Below are positions 44,527-63,227 of a DNA stretch of 64,000 bases, piece by piece. Under the pieces are notes generated by a model. The model did not search any database, was not told where the DNA came from, and was given only the letters and a program-made list of their open reading frames with translations. Positions within the stretch are counted from its first letter, which is position 1. Each line of letters starts with the position of its first letter. The translations under genes and the position numbers were made by a program. Origin of the DNA: Quercus robur (lineage: Eukaryota; Streptophyta; Magnoliopsida; Fagales; Fagaceae); the NCBI RefSeq assembly GCF_932294415.1, contig NC_065539.1, positions 37,154,001 to 37,218,000 on the forward strand. Reading direction: 5' to 3'.

Positions 44527-44655
44527 TATGAGTTCCAATTAACTTAATTGGTAAAGTCTCTGATGGTTGAATAAGAGATTTAAGATTCAATTCCTACCTA
44601 CACCAAAAACCAATTAGTATCTTGATTTGATGATAAAGAGTTATAATCAGTATTT
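44527..44655 (+). mobile_element. tRNA-derived SINE copy (+)
   Basis: AACTTAATTGGTAAAGTC (box A region) and AGATTCAATTCC (box B region) are followed by CCTACACCAAAAACC and GATTTGATGATAAAGAG. It is homologous to the minus-strand copies at 42775-42935 and 45035-45165. Confidence 0.6.
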
Positions 44656-44992
44656 AGTAATTATCAAAGTCCTTACATAGTTCCAACTCTTGAAATTTAT
44701 CAAAATCACATCACTTATTTAAAAAGTCACGTGAGAAAGTACATATGGATAGTCCCTTCAAATACCATGCAGTGAGTTGAAAGAAAATTATTCCAAATCA
44801 ATTTAGAGGTAAACTTTTTCCTCTTAAAAGAATGTGCTTCATCAAAACAAACATATTAATAGTAAATCTGATAAACCATGTACTTTTTATTTTATTGATA
44901 ATACAAAGTTTTTATTAAGTTGTCCATAATAATTATTAAGTTCTCCCTAATAAATTAGAGTGTCAACTAAAATCACACCATTTGAATGATAG

Positions 44993-45033
44993 ATTCATAA
45001 TTTTTTTTTTAATAGTAACTATATTCATAATTT
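44993..45033 (-). mobile_element. Tail-only retroposon micro-insertion
   Basis: The direct repeat ATTCATAATTT (44993-45003 and 45023-45033) brackets about 19 bp consisting of a T run and AATAGTAACTAT. The duplication is short and AT-rich, so this case is weaker than the others. Confidence 0.45.
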
Positions 45034-45034
45034 G

Positions 45035-45165
45035 TTTTTATAAGTTTCGACTTATTGTGTCCGTTTATGTGATTCTACTCTTTATTATCAAATCAAGACA
45101 ATAATCGAATTTTAGTGAAAGCATTTTGCACTTAACCAGTTAAACTAATTGGACCCTATGACTAT
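45035..45165 (-). mobile_element. tRNA-derived SINE copy with deletion (-)
   Basis: The reverse strand reads GGTCCAATTAGTTTAACTGG, then AAATTCGATTATTGTC and GATTTGATAATAAAGAG, as in the copy at 44527, but the box B region is missing. Confidence 0.5.
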
Positions 45166-45555
45166 ATTCATAATTGATTCTTCACTTTTATGGAATCATT
45201 ATAAAAGAGCCAAAAACATGAGGTCCGTTTGTGACTATTATTGCATGATGATGGCAAAAGCTTAGTTCATAAAATGATTTACAAGGAATTGAGAGAAAAT
45301 AGGTCAAGATTGGCAGGGCAGAGGCACAAGATTGATTGTAAAAATGATTTGAGCTTCAATTATTTTGGAGTACGGTGTCCATATCGTTTTGTTGTAATTT
45401 TTCATTTTTATACGTTTTTGAGATATGCACCAAAGAATGTAAAAGCTGAAAAACATTGAGAATATTCTACATTAGAACAAATGGAACAAAAGTTTCATGA
45501 TTTAAATTTAAAGGGTAGAATGAGGTCAAATGTACAATCACAAACCTGGTTATAT

Positions 45556-45574
45556 GTTTCTCAACCCCAAAAAA
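45556..45574 (+). mobile_element. Tail-only LINE micro-insertion (+)
   Basis: GTTTCTCAACCCC followed by an A run is flanked by the 14-bp repeat AAACCTGGTTATAT at 45542-45555 and 45575-45588. The body GTTTCTCAA equals the extreme 3' end of the LINE at 59193-59354, which ends GTTTCTC plus poly(A). Confidence 0.75.
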
Positions 45575-45946
45575 AAACCTGGTTATATCAATTAAAATCT
45601 TTTTTTCCCCCCTCATATGGAAACAGTACAACTATCACCAATACTAACAGTAAGTTAATTACATAAATAATGATGCTGGTATTATACACCGGATTTTTTT
45701 CCCAGCTCTACAGAGGAAGGTAAAAGGGAAAAGAATACACGAGTTCTCAAAGAATATATATATATTTCCAGAAGCCATTTTACAGAGACCAAACCACTCG
45801 TCTGGAGCCTTTGCCCCAAAAACTCACTCTAAAATAACCAAATGCAGGAATCAGTAAAACAAAAGCCATTCACCAAAGAACAAAGCGGATCTTTTATTGG
45901 ATCCAATGGCCATCAGATGTTACGTGAAAAAAATTAGTGCAGCTTA

Positions 45947-53731
<7,785 letters not shown>

Positions 53732-54600
53732 TTCTTTCAGTCAGCTAATACCTCACCTCAAAAATTCACACTTTCAAATGCACATTTTACTTCAACTCTA
53801 CAAAAAAATTACAGTTTAAACATTTCATCGTCGATGCTGATGCATCATCCATCACCTAAGTGTCCAATGCATTTTCTCTGTAATTGAAAAAAAAAAAAAA
53901 AAAAGGCAACAAACTTCAATTAACCTCAAAAAAATCTGAATTCGATTTCTGAACAAAATAATTCCTAAGTAATTGTAAGCCACGCATAAAGATCTTACTT
54001 TCTAGAACTGATACACCGAAAATTACTTACCTAGAGAGGAAACTTTAAAAAAAATTACTACAAGCTAATTGCTGAAACACTAAAATTTAGTCTAAATTTA
54101 GAATCCTAGAAGTTCAATATACTTTTTCATTTCCTACATTTTCTCAGCAACCAAACAAAGCTCAAAACTGAATAAATCAAAATCCAAGTTCCAACAAACA
54201 AAGAAACTGAATTCCAGGTCCAAAACTCCAAACTCGGAATTTTTTTACAAAAAAAAAAAACCCTAGAGAGAAGCAAAAGCAAATCGGACGGCCTAGATTT
54301 GGAAATCGGAGAGAGCGAGTAAAGTACGTACCGTAGAAGAGCAAAGCAAAGCAGAGAAGCAGCCAAAGTAAAACCCTAGAGAAGAACCGAACCGGAGAGA
54401 GAGAGAGAGCGTGAATTACGGTTTGGAAAATGGGAGAAGTGAGGAATGGAGAAGTTTGATGTTGTATGGGTGAGGGTGATGGAGATTATGATTCTGATGC
54501 CCCATTCGTTGCTCCGTAGCCTTTTTGTGTTAAAAGTTGGAAGGTTGAAAGTTGGGGACTAATGACTCTTGCTTTTATACTTGACGACTTTTTTATGCTT
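53732..54600 (-). promoter_or_regulatory. NDR 5' UTR, leader intron and promoter
   Basis: A donor CTACG-GTACGTAC lies near 54331 and an acceptor TATTAG-CTGAC near 53747, which would place a leader intron just before the start codon. The first exon lies at about 54332-54530. A TATA box (TATAAAAG on the minus strand, 54572-54579) lies upstream at a suitable distance. GA/CT tracts at 54393-54410 fit a plant leader. Confidence 0.55.
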
Positions 54601-54904
54601 ATTTGCTGTTTCTTCGCACTTTGTGTCTTTCTCTTCTGTTTTTGCCTTTTTTCCCCCTTTCTTAAAATATATAACCGAGCCTGAGGAGTACTCAATTGTT
54701 TATTTTGGGACTATTCTCTATTTCTCATTTCTCTATGCACTGCAAAACCCCGGATAGGGTTCAATTTTTCGTGAGTTTTCGCTCACAACATAATCATTTG
54801 TTTTTCCTAATTTTTCTTTTTCTCTTTTTTATAAATACAGCACCAAAACTATAATATTGACTCTCACTATGATTGATTTTATTATCCAACTAAGATAATG
54901 ATGG

Positions 54905-55464
54905 TTTTTTTTACTGGATAGATAGGATTCAAGAGCATTTACTGGATAGATAGGATTCAAGAGCATTTTTATCGGCTCTTGCAATATACATTTTTTTTTT
55001 TTGGTTTATTTTAGTATAAGATTTTTTTTTTAAAATTTACACAACCATTTTTCAAAGAACACTCAAATCATATTATCTATTTTATATTCTATTTTATTTA
55101 AATAATCATTTTCATTCTTTGTTTTTTATTATCTTCGTAGAGAGAGAGAGAGAGAGGGGTGAGAGAAAAAAAGTAGATAATGATAATTTTTTTTTAATAG
55201 ATAGATAGGATTCAAGAGCATTTACACTAGTTTATGCAAACTTTTTTTTTCTTTTCTATTTTAGTATAAGAGCATATTTTTTCTAATTCATGCACCCATT
55301 TTCAAAAACACTCACATAAATTATCTATTCTACATTCTATTTTATTTAAATAATCATTTTTCATTTTTTGTTTATTATTATCTTCATAAAGTGAGAGAGA
55401 AAGAGAGTGAGGAATTTGATGAGACCAGAGGTGAGAGAAAAAAAAAATAATGATATACAAAGCT
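54905..55464. repeat. Duplicated MITE-like segments left of foldback
   Basis: TACTGGATAGATAGGATTCAAGAGCATT occurs as two adjacent copies (in part) near 54915-54965. Then 54950-55150 and 55200-55400 are diverged direct copies that share TTTTAGTATAAGA, ATTCTATTTTATTTAAATAA and a GA tract. The start AAGAGCATTT is like the end of the MITE at 17031. Confidence 0.6.
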
Positions 55465-55781
55465 GAGTCTTTTGGCTAAAAATTGTAAAAAAAAATGGAG
55501 TTTATTGTTGTTATAGGTACTGTTTAAAGTTATTTGGCAAAATGAGGAGAGAGACTGAATTTCGGCAACGGTGTTGCCAAAATTGCAAGAAAAAGTACAA
55601 TGTGTCAAGGGAGAGAGAAAATTGAATTTCGATAATGAGATTACCGAAATTCTTGTTCTGCACACACTGTACGAAATGGAAACCAATTGTGGCAATGGCA
55701 TTGCCAAAAATGGGAGAAAAAAAAAAAAAAAAAAAGAATTGTGGCAACTAAGTTGCCGAAAATGGAAGGGGAAAAAAAAAA

Positions 55782-55946
55782 GATGCTATGTCCACAACAT
55801 TTTTCACAATAAATTATAAGTGGTTAGTTATTATTGGTTTAAATTTGAATCTAACACTAAGATTACTTTTTTGCCCTAATAATAATAATCAGTAACAACT
55901 TTTCATTTAGAATTTGTTGTGAAAATGTTGTGGACGTATCATTTCT
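55782..55946. mobile_element. MITE copy in left foldback arm
   Basis: Inverted ends: GATGCTATGTCCACAACATT and, on the reverse strand, AGAAATGATACGTCCACAAC. About 165 bp, same family as 58794-58960, and mirrored in the right arm. Confidence 0.7.
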
Positions 55947-56092
55947 AAAAAAAAATTGTGGTGTCGAAATAGAAGGAAAAAAAAAAGTGGCAAATTGTTT
56001 TTTTTTTTCCCTCTATTTCGACAATGTCATTGCCACAAAACAATTTGCCACTTTTTTTTTTCCCTTCTCTTTCGGCACCACAATTTTTTTTT

Positions 56093-56257
56093 AGAAATGA
56101 TACGTCCACAACATTTTTATAACAAATTTTAAGTGGCAGGTTGTTACTGATTGTTATTATTGGGACAAAAAAGTAATCTTAGTGTTAGATTCAAATTTGA
56201 GCCAATAACAACTAACCACCTGTAATTTGTTGTGAAAAATGTTGTACACGTAGCATC
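56093..56257. mobile_element. MITE copy in right foldback arm
   Basis: The mirror image of 55782-55946 about the foldback centre, with a few base differences. It must descend from the same insertion. Confidence 0.7.
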
Positions 56258-57080
56258 TTTTTTTCTTTTTTTTTTCCCCTCCATTTTCGGCAACTTAGTT
56301 GCCACAATTCTTTTTTTTTTTCTCCCATTTTTGGCAATGCCATTGCCACAATTGGTTTCCATTTCGGTCAATGCGGGTAGGACAAGAATTTCGGTAATCT
56401 CATTACCGAAATTCAATTTTCTCTCTCCCCTAACACATTGTACTTTTTCTTGCAATTTCGGCAACATCGTTGCCGAAATTCAGTCTCTTTCCTCATTTTG
56501 CCAAATGACTTTGAACAGTACCTATAACAACAATAATCTCTGTTTTTAGCAATTTTTAGCCAAAAGACTCTACAAAGCTACAGTAACTATGTCACAGCAA
56601 CTCGTGTAAAAAATTACGTCTATTTTAGTATAAAAACCTGCTTTTTCTATTTTACATACTCACTTTTCTAAACACCCCACGTCAGATTATTTATTTTACA
56701 CTACATTATATTAAAATATCAACTTTTATTTTTATTTTTTTTAATTGTTTCTCTTTTTTCACATACAATAATCATTATCCACTCTCTTCTTTTAGCCTCG
56801 AAATGCTTGTAATGAAATAATAAAAAATTATATGCAAAGTGAATAGTGTCAGTATAATTTTACACAATAACTATAACAATTTTGCAAATTTACACATTTT
56901 TAGCTTGACTGATGTGAGTGATTTTGGGGGTTGAATGTGTAAAATTGATATTTAAAAAAAAAAAAATTGCATTGATTACGGTACTGTAACAACTTTGCAA
57001 ATTTACATGTTTTTAACTTGATTGATATGGGTGATTTTGGAGCTTGAATGTGTAAATTTAACACATTTTTCTATTATACA

Positions 57081-57860
57081 TGTAGGGATAGACTCAAAAT
57101 CATGTAGTGAGCTTTGGGCCTCACTTGGGACAATTGGCGAATCCGAGGAGAGGCAAATGGTCGCAAAAGGGACTCAAGGTTAAAGTCCCATAAACAGGAA
57201 ATGCATGAGAGATGATCCAAGGAGGAATACCACCTCGGATGCGATTAATGTAACTCAAATGCATAACTCTAGAAATTATAGTGCCCCTCTAAAAGGCCCT
57301 GGTGATGGGAGTGCGCCATATAAATATACGGGGAAGAAGGAAACACAAAATATCTAAAGAAAAGCTGCTACCATCGCATTAAATGCAATGCAGTTACTTT
57401 TCTGGCCGCATTTATGTGGAGAGGACCTCTGAACAGTGTTGTCTTGGCTACCACAACTCACAGAAGGCTGAAGGGAGGTGTCTGATGGGACGGACACTCA
57501 AGTGAGAATTTGGATGATCAACAAGTGTAGGATCAAGATGGCTCTAAGAAGGCTATATAATGTGAGAAATCCCCATGAGATAAGGGGAGGAGAAAAATTG
57601 AGAGAGAATACTGTAACAATCTAAACTGTCTTAGTATCCAACGGTGATCAATATACTATCATTTAGCCTCCTCGGATTGAAAGTCCATTGACATCAATAT
57701 CTTTTATTTGTGCTTGATTGTCGTTTAGCTCAATATTAACCGTTGTCTAATTCACTAGGACCCAGTTCTTTGACTCACATCTCTACAAATTCATTGTTTT
57801 GGGCTCATTGGACCAAGACTCCATACCTTTTGAGCTTGGGCCCCAAATCGTGACACTACA
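57081..57860 (+). mobile_element. Solo LTR
   Basis: A 780-bp sequence starting TGTAGGGATAGACTC and ending GTGACACTACA is flanked by the exact 5-bp repeat ATACA (57076-57080 and 57861-57865). A TATA-like GGCTATATAATG lies near 57551. No second LTR or internal region follows, so it is the product of LTR-LTR recombination. Orientation is assumed from the TATA position. Confidence 0.85.
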
Positions 57861-57865
57861 ATACA

Positions 57866-59192
57866 TATACATATGCTAATGCTTAGATCCTTTATTTGAC
57901 AACAAAATTAAAAAGAAATAGAATTTTTTTTGTTGAGACATTGAAAGGAATAGATTGTTTTACTAGTGTTTTCATACGTTGAAATATTCATTTTTTAAAA
58001 GTTTACTAAGTTTGCTACAATGGATACAAAATGGAAAGTTTTGTTCCTCTTAATTATTATTCAAAACAATATCATATAATTAGAGAGTATAGTTTATAGT
58101 GATAAAGCGTAATTTCTTTATATAAATATAAGGAAAAAAACTTTGACTGAATTTTAAGAAGAGAACCTAAAGAACAACACCTAAATACTGTATCAAAGTT
58201 TTGTCATAAATATTATTATAAGAATCATTTTGTGTGTGTTTGGTAACTGATTAAAAGTTAGTTTTTTACTTAAATTATTTAGAGTATGTTTGGTAGACTG
58301 TAATGACAATGTAATATAGTTATTTTTATAATTTAGCTATTTTTTAGTTTTATTTTTTTTTTGGAATAGTAATTCCTTATGAATAATTGTTATTCCTCTT
58401 TAAAAATGTTGTAATAGCCATTTCTGCTTATGGATCCCACACCACTTTTTGTCTCAACTTTATTTCAAATCATTTAATTTCTAGCCTTTTGGAATAGGGG
58501 CAGCTTGATGCATTTGGGGATCTAAGACAAAAACTGATTATCTTCTTTTAGATGCAAAATTACTACTAATTAACATGAACTGTATAGATTTTTTTTTTTT
58601 TTTTTAATTTTAAAGTCTATAAACACAAAAAAATTGACAAAAATTTTCACACTTGTTGATATAACAAATTGATAGTGGTAAATAAAAGAGTGATATTAGT
58701 GGTGGACCTAGATGAAAACTAGTATAAATCTGTGAACTCAACTATTGTGAAAAATGTTATGAATTCTTTTGTGTATTGCTATTTTTTTTTTTTAGAAATG
58801 CTATATTCACAATATTTTTCACAACAAATCCTAGGTGTTAAGTTGTTACTGGTTCTAATTTGAATCCACCACTATTTTTTTTTTTTGTCATCAGTGACAA
58901 CTTGCTACTTAGAATTTGTTATAAAAGTATTATGAAAAATGTTAAGGATGTAGCATTTCTCTCTCTTTTTTATTTGTATTTCATTTGATAAAAAAATATA
59001 ATTTTTTTTGTTGGCTAATATTTGAGCTTCGTTGGTATTATTACAATTATAGAAATAACCCTATTGGTTAAAATTTGGGGGCATTTTTTTTACTTGGTGC
59101 CTTAGGTGACTGCATCAATTACTTATACCATTGAACCAACACTAATTTGGAAATGAGCTAGCTTTTGATTTTGTTTTTATCTTACATTATAC
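57866..59192. other. AT-rich stretch with MITE
   Basis: No gene was recognised. It contains T runs and the MITE at 58794-58960, and otherwise AT-rich sequence. Confidence 0.55.
58794..58960. mobile_element. MITE, same family as in foldback arms
   Basis: Ends AGAAATGCTATATTCACAA and, on the reverse strand, AGAAATGCTACATCC are inverted repeats. The interior shares CACAACAAATCC and TTGTTACTGGTTCTAATTTG with the foldback copies. This is an independent insertion that defines the family. Confidence 0.7.
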
Positions 59193-59354
59193 CTGGCAAT
59201 CTTGTAGCTCATGCTTTAGTCAAAAGAGAGCAAGATATTCTTTTCCTATTTTAGCCTGGATGAAGTTTGTTCTTCCCGATATTTCTTTCCTTGTTATTTT
59301 TTATTCCTCTTCTAATTGAATAAAATGCTGCTGGTTTCTCAAAAAAAAAAAAAA
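59193..59354 (+). mobile_element. 5'-truncated L1 LINE 3' end
   Basis: A 12-bp target duplication CTTACATTATAC (59181-59192 and 59355-59366) encloses 162 bp. The start encodes GNLVAHALVKR, the end of the RNase H domain typical of plant L1 elements, followed by a short 3' UTR, GTTTCTC and an A15 tail. Confidence 0.88.
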
Positions 59355-59366
59355 CTTACATTATAC

Positions 59367-61491
59367 AAATAAACTGCCTAAAATAAGCAAATATATAATT
59401 TCTAAATAGTTTTTTTGTCTTAGATTTTAAATGGTTACTTTTCTTTCTAAGTACCGATATACTTTTAGCTAAGTAAATAAATAAAAAATAAGTTTCCATT
59501 AAAAAAAATTATATATGCTTTTACAGAATTACAGTAACAATTAAAAAAAAAAAGAAAAAAGAAAAAAGAAAAAAAAAAGGAAGGAAGAGGAACAAGAAAT
59601 TGGAGAGAGAAGCAATTAGGCAAACGCAAATCCCGTTATATATATAAAAGAAGGAAAGAAAGAAAGGAAGAGGAACGAGAAATTGGAGAGAGAGGGAAAG
59701 GGAAAAGGTGTGAAGTGAATGATAAAAAGAAAACGTTGCATCAAAGGGAGGTGAGCTGGAGCACTAGGTGTAGGAGCAGGATATGAAATGAACCTAATGA
59801 AAAAGGAAAAGGAAAAAGGAAAACTGTGAAGAATAATTGCCTAAAAACAATGACTTATCTTTTACCCACTCAACACATTCAAAGCCTTGATGTCCGCCTC
59901 AGATACAGCGCCGCATGCCTCACACGTGTCATCCCCTCCCCCTTCCTTCCATTCTCTTCTCTTCTTTCCTCCCTCCTTCCTTTTAGTTATATTGGAAAGG
60001 ATAACATCACATGCCTGTTGAAACCCCACGTGACAATCCTGTCAAATGATACCGTGTGTTTTCATTAATTTCGACAATAAGAGATATTATCAATTAAGTT
60101 AATTGGAACCCACAATTTACAAAATATATATAATTAATTTTTAGTGTAACAAGATTCAATGGCAAGAAACTTTACTAATCAAATCAACTAGAATTACAAT
60201 TTGCAATGTATGTATAACAATATTTTTTAGGCTTCATGTACCCCAAAAAATAAAATAAGGCTTTTTATCTTTATTTTTCCAAAATCCTACATGGTACACT
60301 TTTTCATACTTTACTGACAAATTGTTTTAACAACAGCAATAATAGTTATTATTATTTATGGACAAATGTGAAGCTTGTATAAATTAGATGGTATTTATTA
60401 ACAAGCACAAGTTACTATTAATGCTGCATTAAATATATTAAAAACGAGCACAATAGGTTACATTAAATACTTCTAAAGACATTATAGTTTTGTGCGCAAC
60501 AAATGTTACCCTTAAAATATAGTACAACAATGGGATGGAAATGTTGATTTCTTCTGCGTTTCACTGGACTAACCCCGGACAATGGACATGAGATCAAATC
60601 CAAGCTCTCCCTCCGCACGGATGTACGTACCACTTCAGTTTTATTTATTTATTTTTTATTTTTTTTAAGAATCACGTACCACAGTCTAAAGTTTGAATGG
60701 TTATTTTTATCAACATGTTGACAATGCTAAAAGAAGGGCCGATTAAAAAGCCTTTTCCCTCTGGCATGGATGATGATTGAGGCAACCATTTCCTTCCCTC
60801 CTATTCATAATGCCATTAAGTACCCCAACCATCATATATAGAACGATGGTGGAGCCAATCAGGTCAGCTTTTGTGATTTCAATCAGTCCCTACATAAGCC
60901 ATATTCCATTACTTCAAACTAATTAAATAAACATTAGGGTTACTTTTTATTCAAAGGTGTGCTTAGTGCACCATTAATTGTATAATCTTGATGAGTGGCG
61001 ACTATCTATCTTCTTTAGTGAGTATACATGAGGAGGAGTAATGAGACCTAAATCCTTTACAAAAAGGATTTAGGAATTTGGAAAAGTTAGCCCCACAACC
61101 TTGGCAACTTGGGTAGAATTAGAGTATGATAATGGACCATGTTCTATAATCCACTTGGTAAGGTATACATCAATTTTAAATATAATGAAAACCATTTGTT
61201 AAGATCAAGGACATGAATTCGTCACACTCTTCTAGTCGATTACTCTAGTTGTCAATATTCAATAACACATCGTTTTCAGACTCAAAAAATGCCATGTAGT
61301 GTCAAATTGTGTTGGATGGGAAATATCTTTTGTCTAGAATCTCTAGATATCAAATCCACGAGGTATGTCCAACCTTATGCTAAGCATTATTTAGGACCCA
61401 ATTTTGTGGCCTTGCTAAATTTGTCGTCCCGAAGTTGATGATTTTGAAGTTTGACCTTGGGTCAGATAATTGGCCTCCTTTAAACTTTAAA
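59367..61491. other. Gene-free stretch, purine-rich duplicated segment
   Basis: At about 59577-59610 and 59660-59695 a purine-rich phrase GAAGAGGAAC-A/G-AGAAATTGG is duplicated. The frame at 59826-60068 lacks a recognisable domain. Near 60080-60200 there are phrases like the SINE family (TTAAGTTAATTGGAACCCAC). No gene is supported. Confidence 0.5.
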
Positions 61492-62081
61492 AGGGCTGTA
61501 AATAAACTAAATTATTAATAAACAATTCAAGTTTGGCTCCATAAAAGGTTTGTTCATGTTTTTTTATTAATAAACAAGCCAAATTTGAGTCTTATTTTTA
61601 GATTTATTTGATAAACGAGCTGAGCTCAAGCAATTTTTATTTTTATTTTTTCATGAATAGGCTCGTGAACAATAAGGCTCGATAAAAAACAAGTCAAGTT
61701 TAGGTTGGTTTATGGACTTGATAATAAGATTAATATGAGCTTGGAAAATAAACTAATATTTTATTAAAATTTTAGTTAATTGAGAGTTTGAACCACATGT
61801 CTAAATCAAATGGATTTGATAATATACTTAATATAGGCTTGATAATGTACTTATATTATATCTTGAGCTCAAAAGCTTGATATTGAGCTTGGACTTGGCT
61901 TAACTAATGAATCAAGTCAACTCAAGCCAAGCTCGAGCTTTTAGATTATCTAACAAGTTCAAGTTCAAACATAGTTTGTAAGCTTGATTCAAGCTTAAGT
62001 CAAGTTTGAACATTTTATATTTGTTATTGAGTTGAGTTTAAACATTCAATACTTGATCAAACTTAGCTCGTATACAGCCCT
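61492..62081. mobile_element. TIR-bounded AGCTTGA-rich element (hAT-like?)
   Basis: AGGGCTGTA at the left is matched by AGGGCTGTATACGAGC on the reverse strand at the right. The interior is rich in AGCTTG/CAAGCT phrases, as in several plant hAT-type non-autonomous elements. A clean target duplication was not found. Confidence 0.5.
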
Positions 62082-63227
62082 ACGACTTTATGATCCCCAT
62101 GCTAACCCCACACGCATTAATATAAAAGACCATCATAGAACCTAATCTTTTGTCTTAGATCCAAAAAATAGGAGAAATTATTTGGTGAGGGTTAAAAAAA
62201 TAGATTAAGCACCATATTCAAGGGATTTTGATTTTATCAAATGAAAAAAAAGAAAGAAAAAAAAAAAAAAGATGAAAGAAATACCACTTGATGTTTATAT
62301 GAGAGAGAGAGAGAGATTGCATTTGTCATGGAGCATTATCAAAATATGGTATAAATTTTAATGCACTCTGTATTTTGGTAGGATGGGGGATGCACATGCA
62401 CTAAACTTCAAGTATTCACCACGTTCCAAATTCATAATCCAAATAGCTAGAGTTTGAGTTTTATAAAAGGGGAAAAAAAAGGTAGCTAGAGTTTAAGAGT
62501 GTCAATTGTCAAATATGGCTTTTAAATTAGTTAAGCCTAGGTTGGTTGGCAGTCTCTTATTACACATGTAATTAATTGAATGTCAAAAAAGACACATACG
62601 GCATGTTGCATTTCTCTAAGTTCGTGTTTGTATAAGAAAACAACAAAGAAGAACAAAGTGAAACTAAGATTTTTGTTGTCGAGTCAAGAGTCAAGGGCTC
62701 AATTGGGACCATTGGTCCAATATGTCTCAGTGAAAGGGAAAGCTCAAGCCAACAATATTAAAGATGTTAGCATGGATGGCTGGCTGTATCTGGATGTTGA
62801 GGAACCATGCCATATGGAACCGATCGAGAAAGCGGTCAGAGCTTGTGCTTTGAGCAATGGAAAGGAAGAAGAAATGCCCACTTGACTTGACACTGTTGGA
62901 AATTAGTTATAGGCTTACAGCCCAGTCTGGGTCCCGTTGGTATTATTGCTAAACAAAGAGAAAGTAAGCTTGTCAAATAGGAGTAGTAAAGATTTGAGGT
63001 GTTTTATTCTTAAGTAAAGCGGATGAATTATCATGATCAACCATCCATAAAGTATCTAGAGGGAAATAAATCTAAATAAAGTGTAATCCTTAGCCATATG
63101 AAGAATCCTTCTAGAGCCCAAAAATGCCATCCCATGATGAGCCTATGGAACTATAATCTTACATTACGGTGCTTAGAAATGCTTTCATGAATCATGACTT
63201 CATGGGAGCAACTACTCAATCCAAAGA
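62082..63227. other. Stretch with one unassigned reading frame
   Basis: Contains a 101-codon open frame (62580-62885) whose central part is not low complexity (for example NIKDVSMDGWLYLDVEEPCH). I recognise no family, and no splice sites or neighbouring exons support it. It may be a fragment of a captured or decayed gene, or chance. Confidence 0.35.

Larger units (their letters stand above)
55465..56570. mobile_element. 1.1-kb near-perfect inverted repeat (foldback)
   Basis: The left arm starts GAGTCTTTTGGCTAAAAATT and the right arm ends with its reverse complement at 56570. The arms of about 530 bp meet around 56018 with only a few tens of bases between them. By eye the arms match at most positions. 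Differences are single bases and lengths of A/T runs. Each arm contains one copy of the same MITE (55782-55946 and 56093-56257) and four short hyphenated palindromes, with one more at the centre. RNA read through it would form a very long hairpin. No protein is supported; the open frames mirror each other across the centre. Confidence 0.9.

Noticed and set aside
55384..56549. Several frames of 80-107 codons, including two nearly identical proteins
   Set aside because: They are the two mirrored arms of one inverted repeat. The similarity reflects DNA duplication, and the palindromes and A runs give no protein-like composition.
59826..60068. 80-codon frame
   Set aside because: Composition follows pyrimidine-rich DNA (CCCTCCTTCC stretches); no domain seen.
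61492..62081. Search for a clean 8-bp target duplication to prove a hAT element
   Set aside because: The flanks show only partial similarity (ACTTTA-type on both sides, not flush with the ends), so the superfamily is left open.
62580..62885. 101-codon frame that might be a small protein
   Set aside because: No recognisable family, no exon neighbours, no promoter signal. It is kept only as an unassigned frame in the region note.
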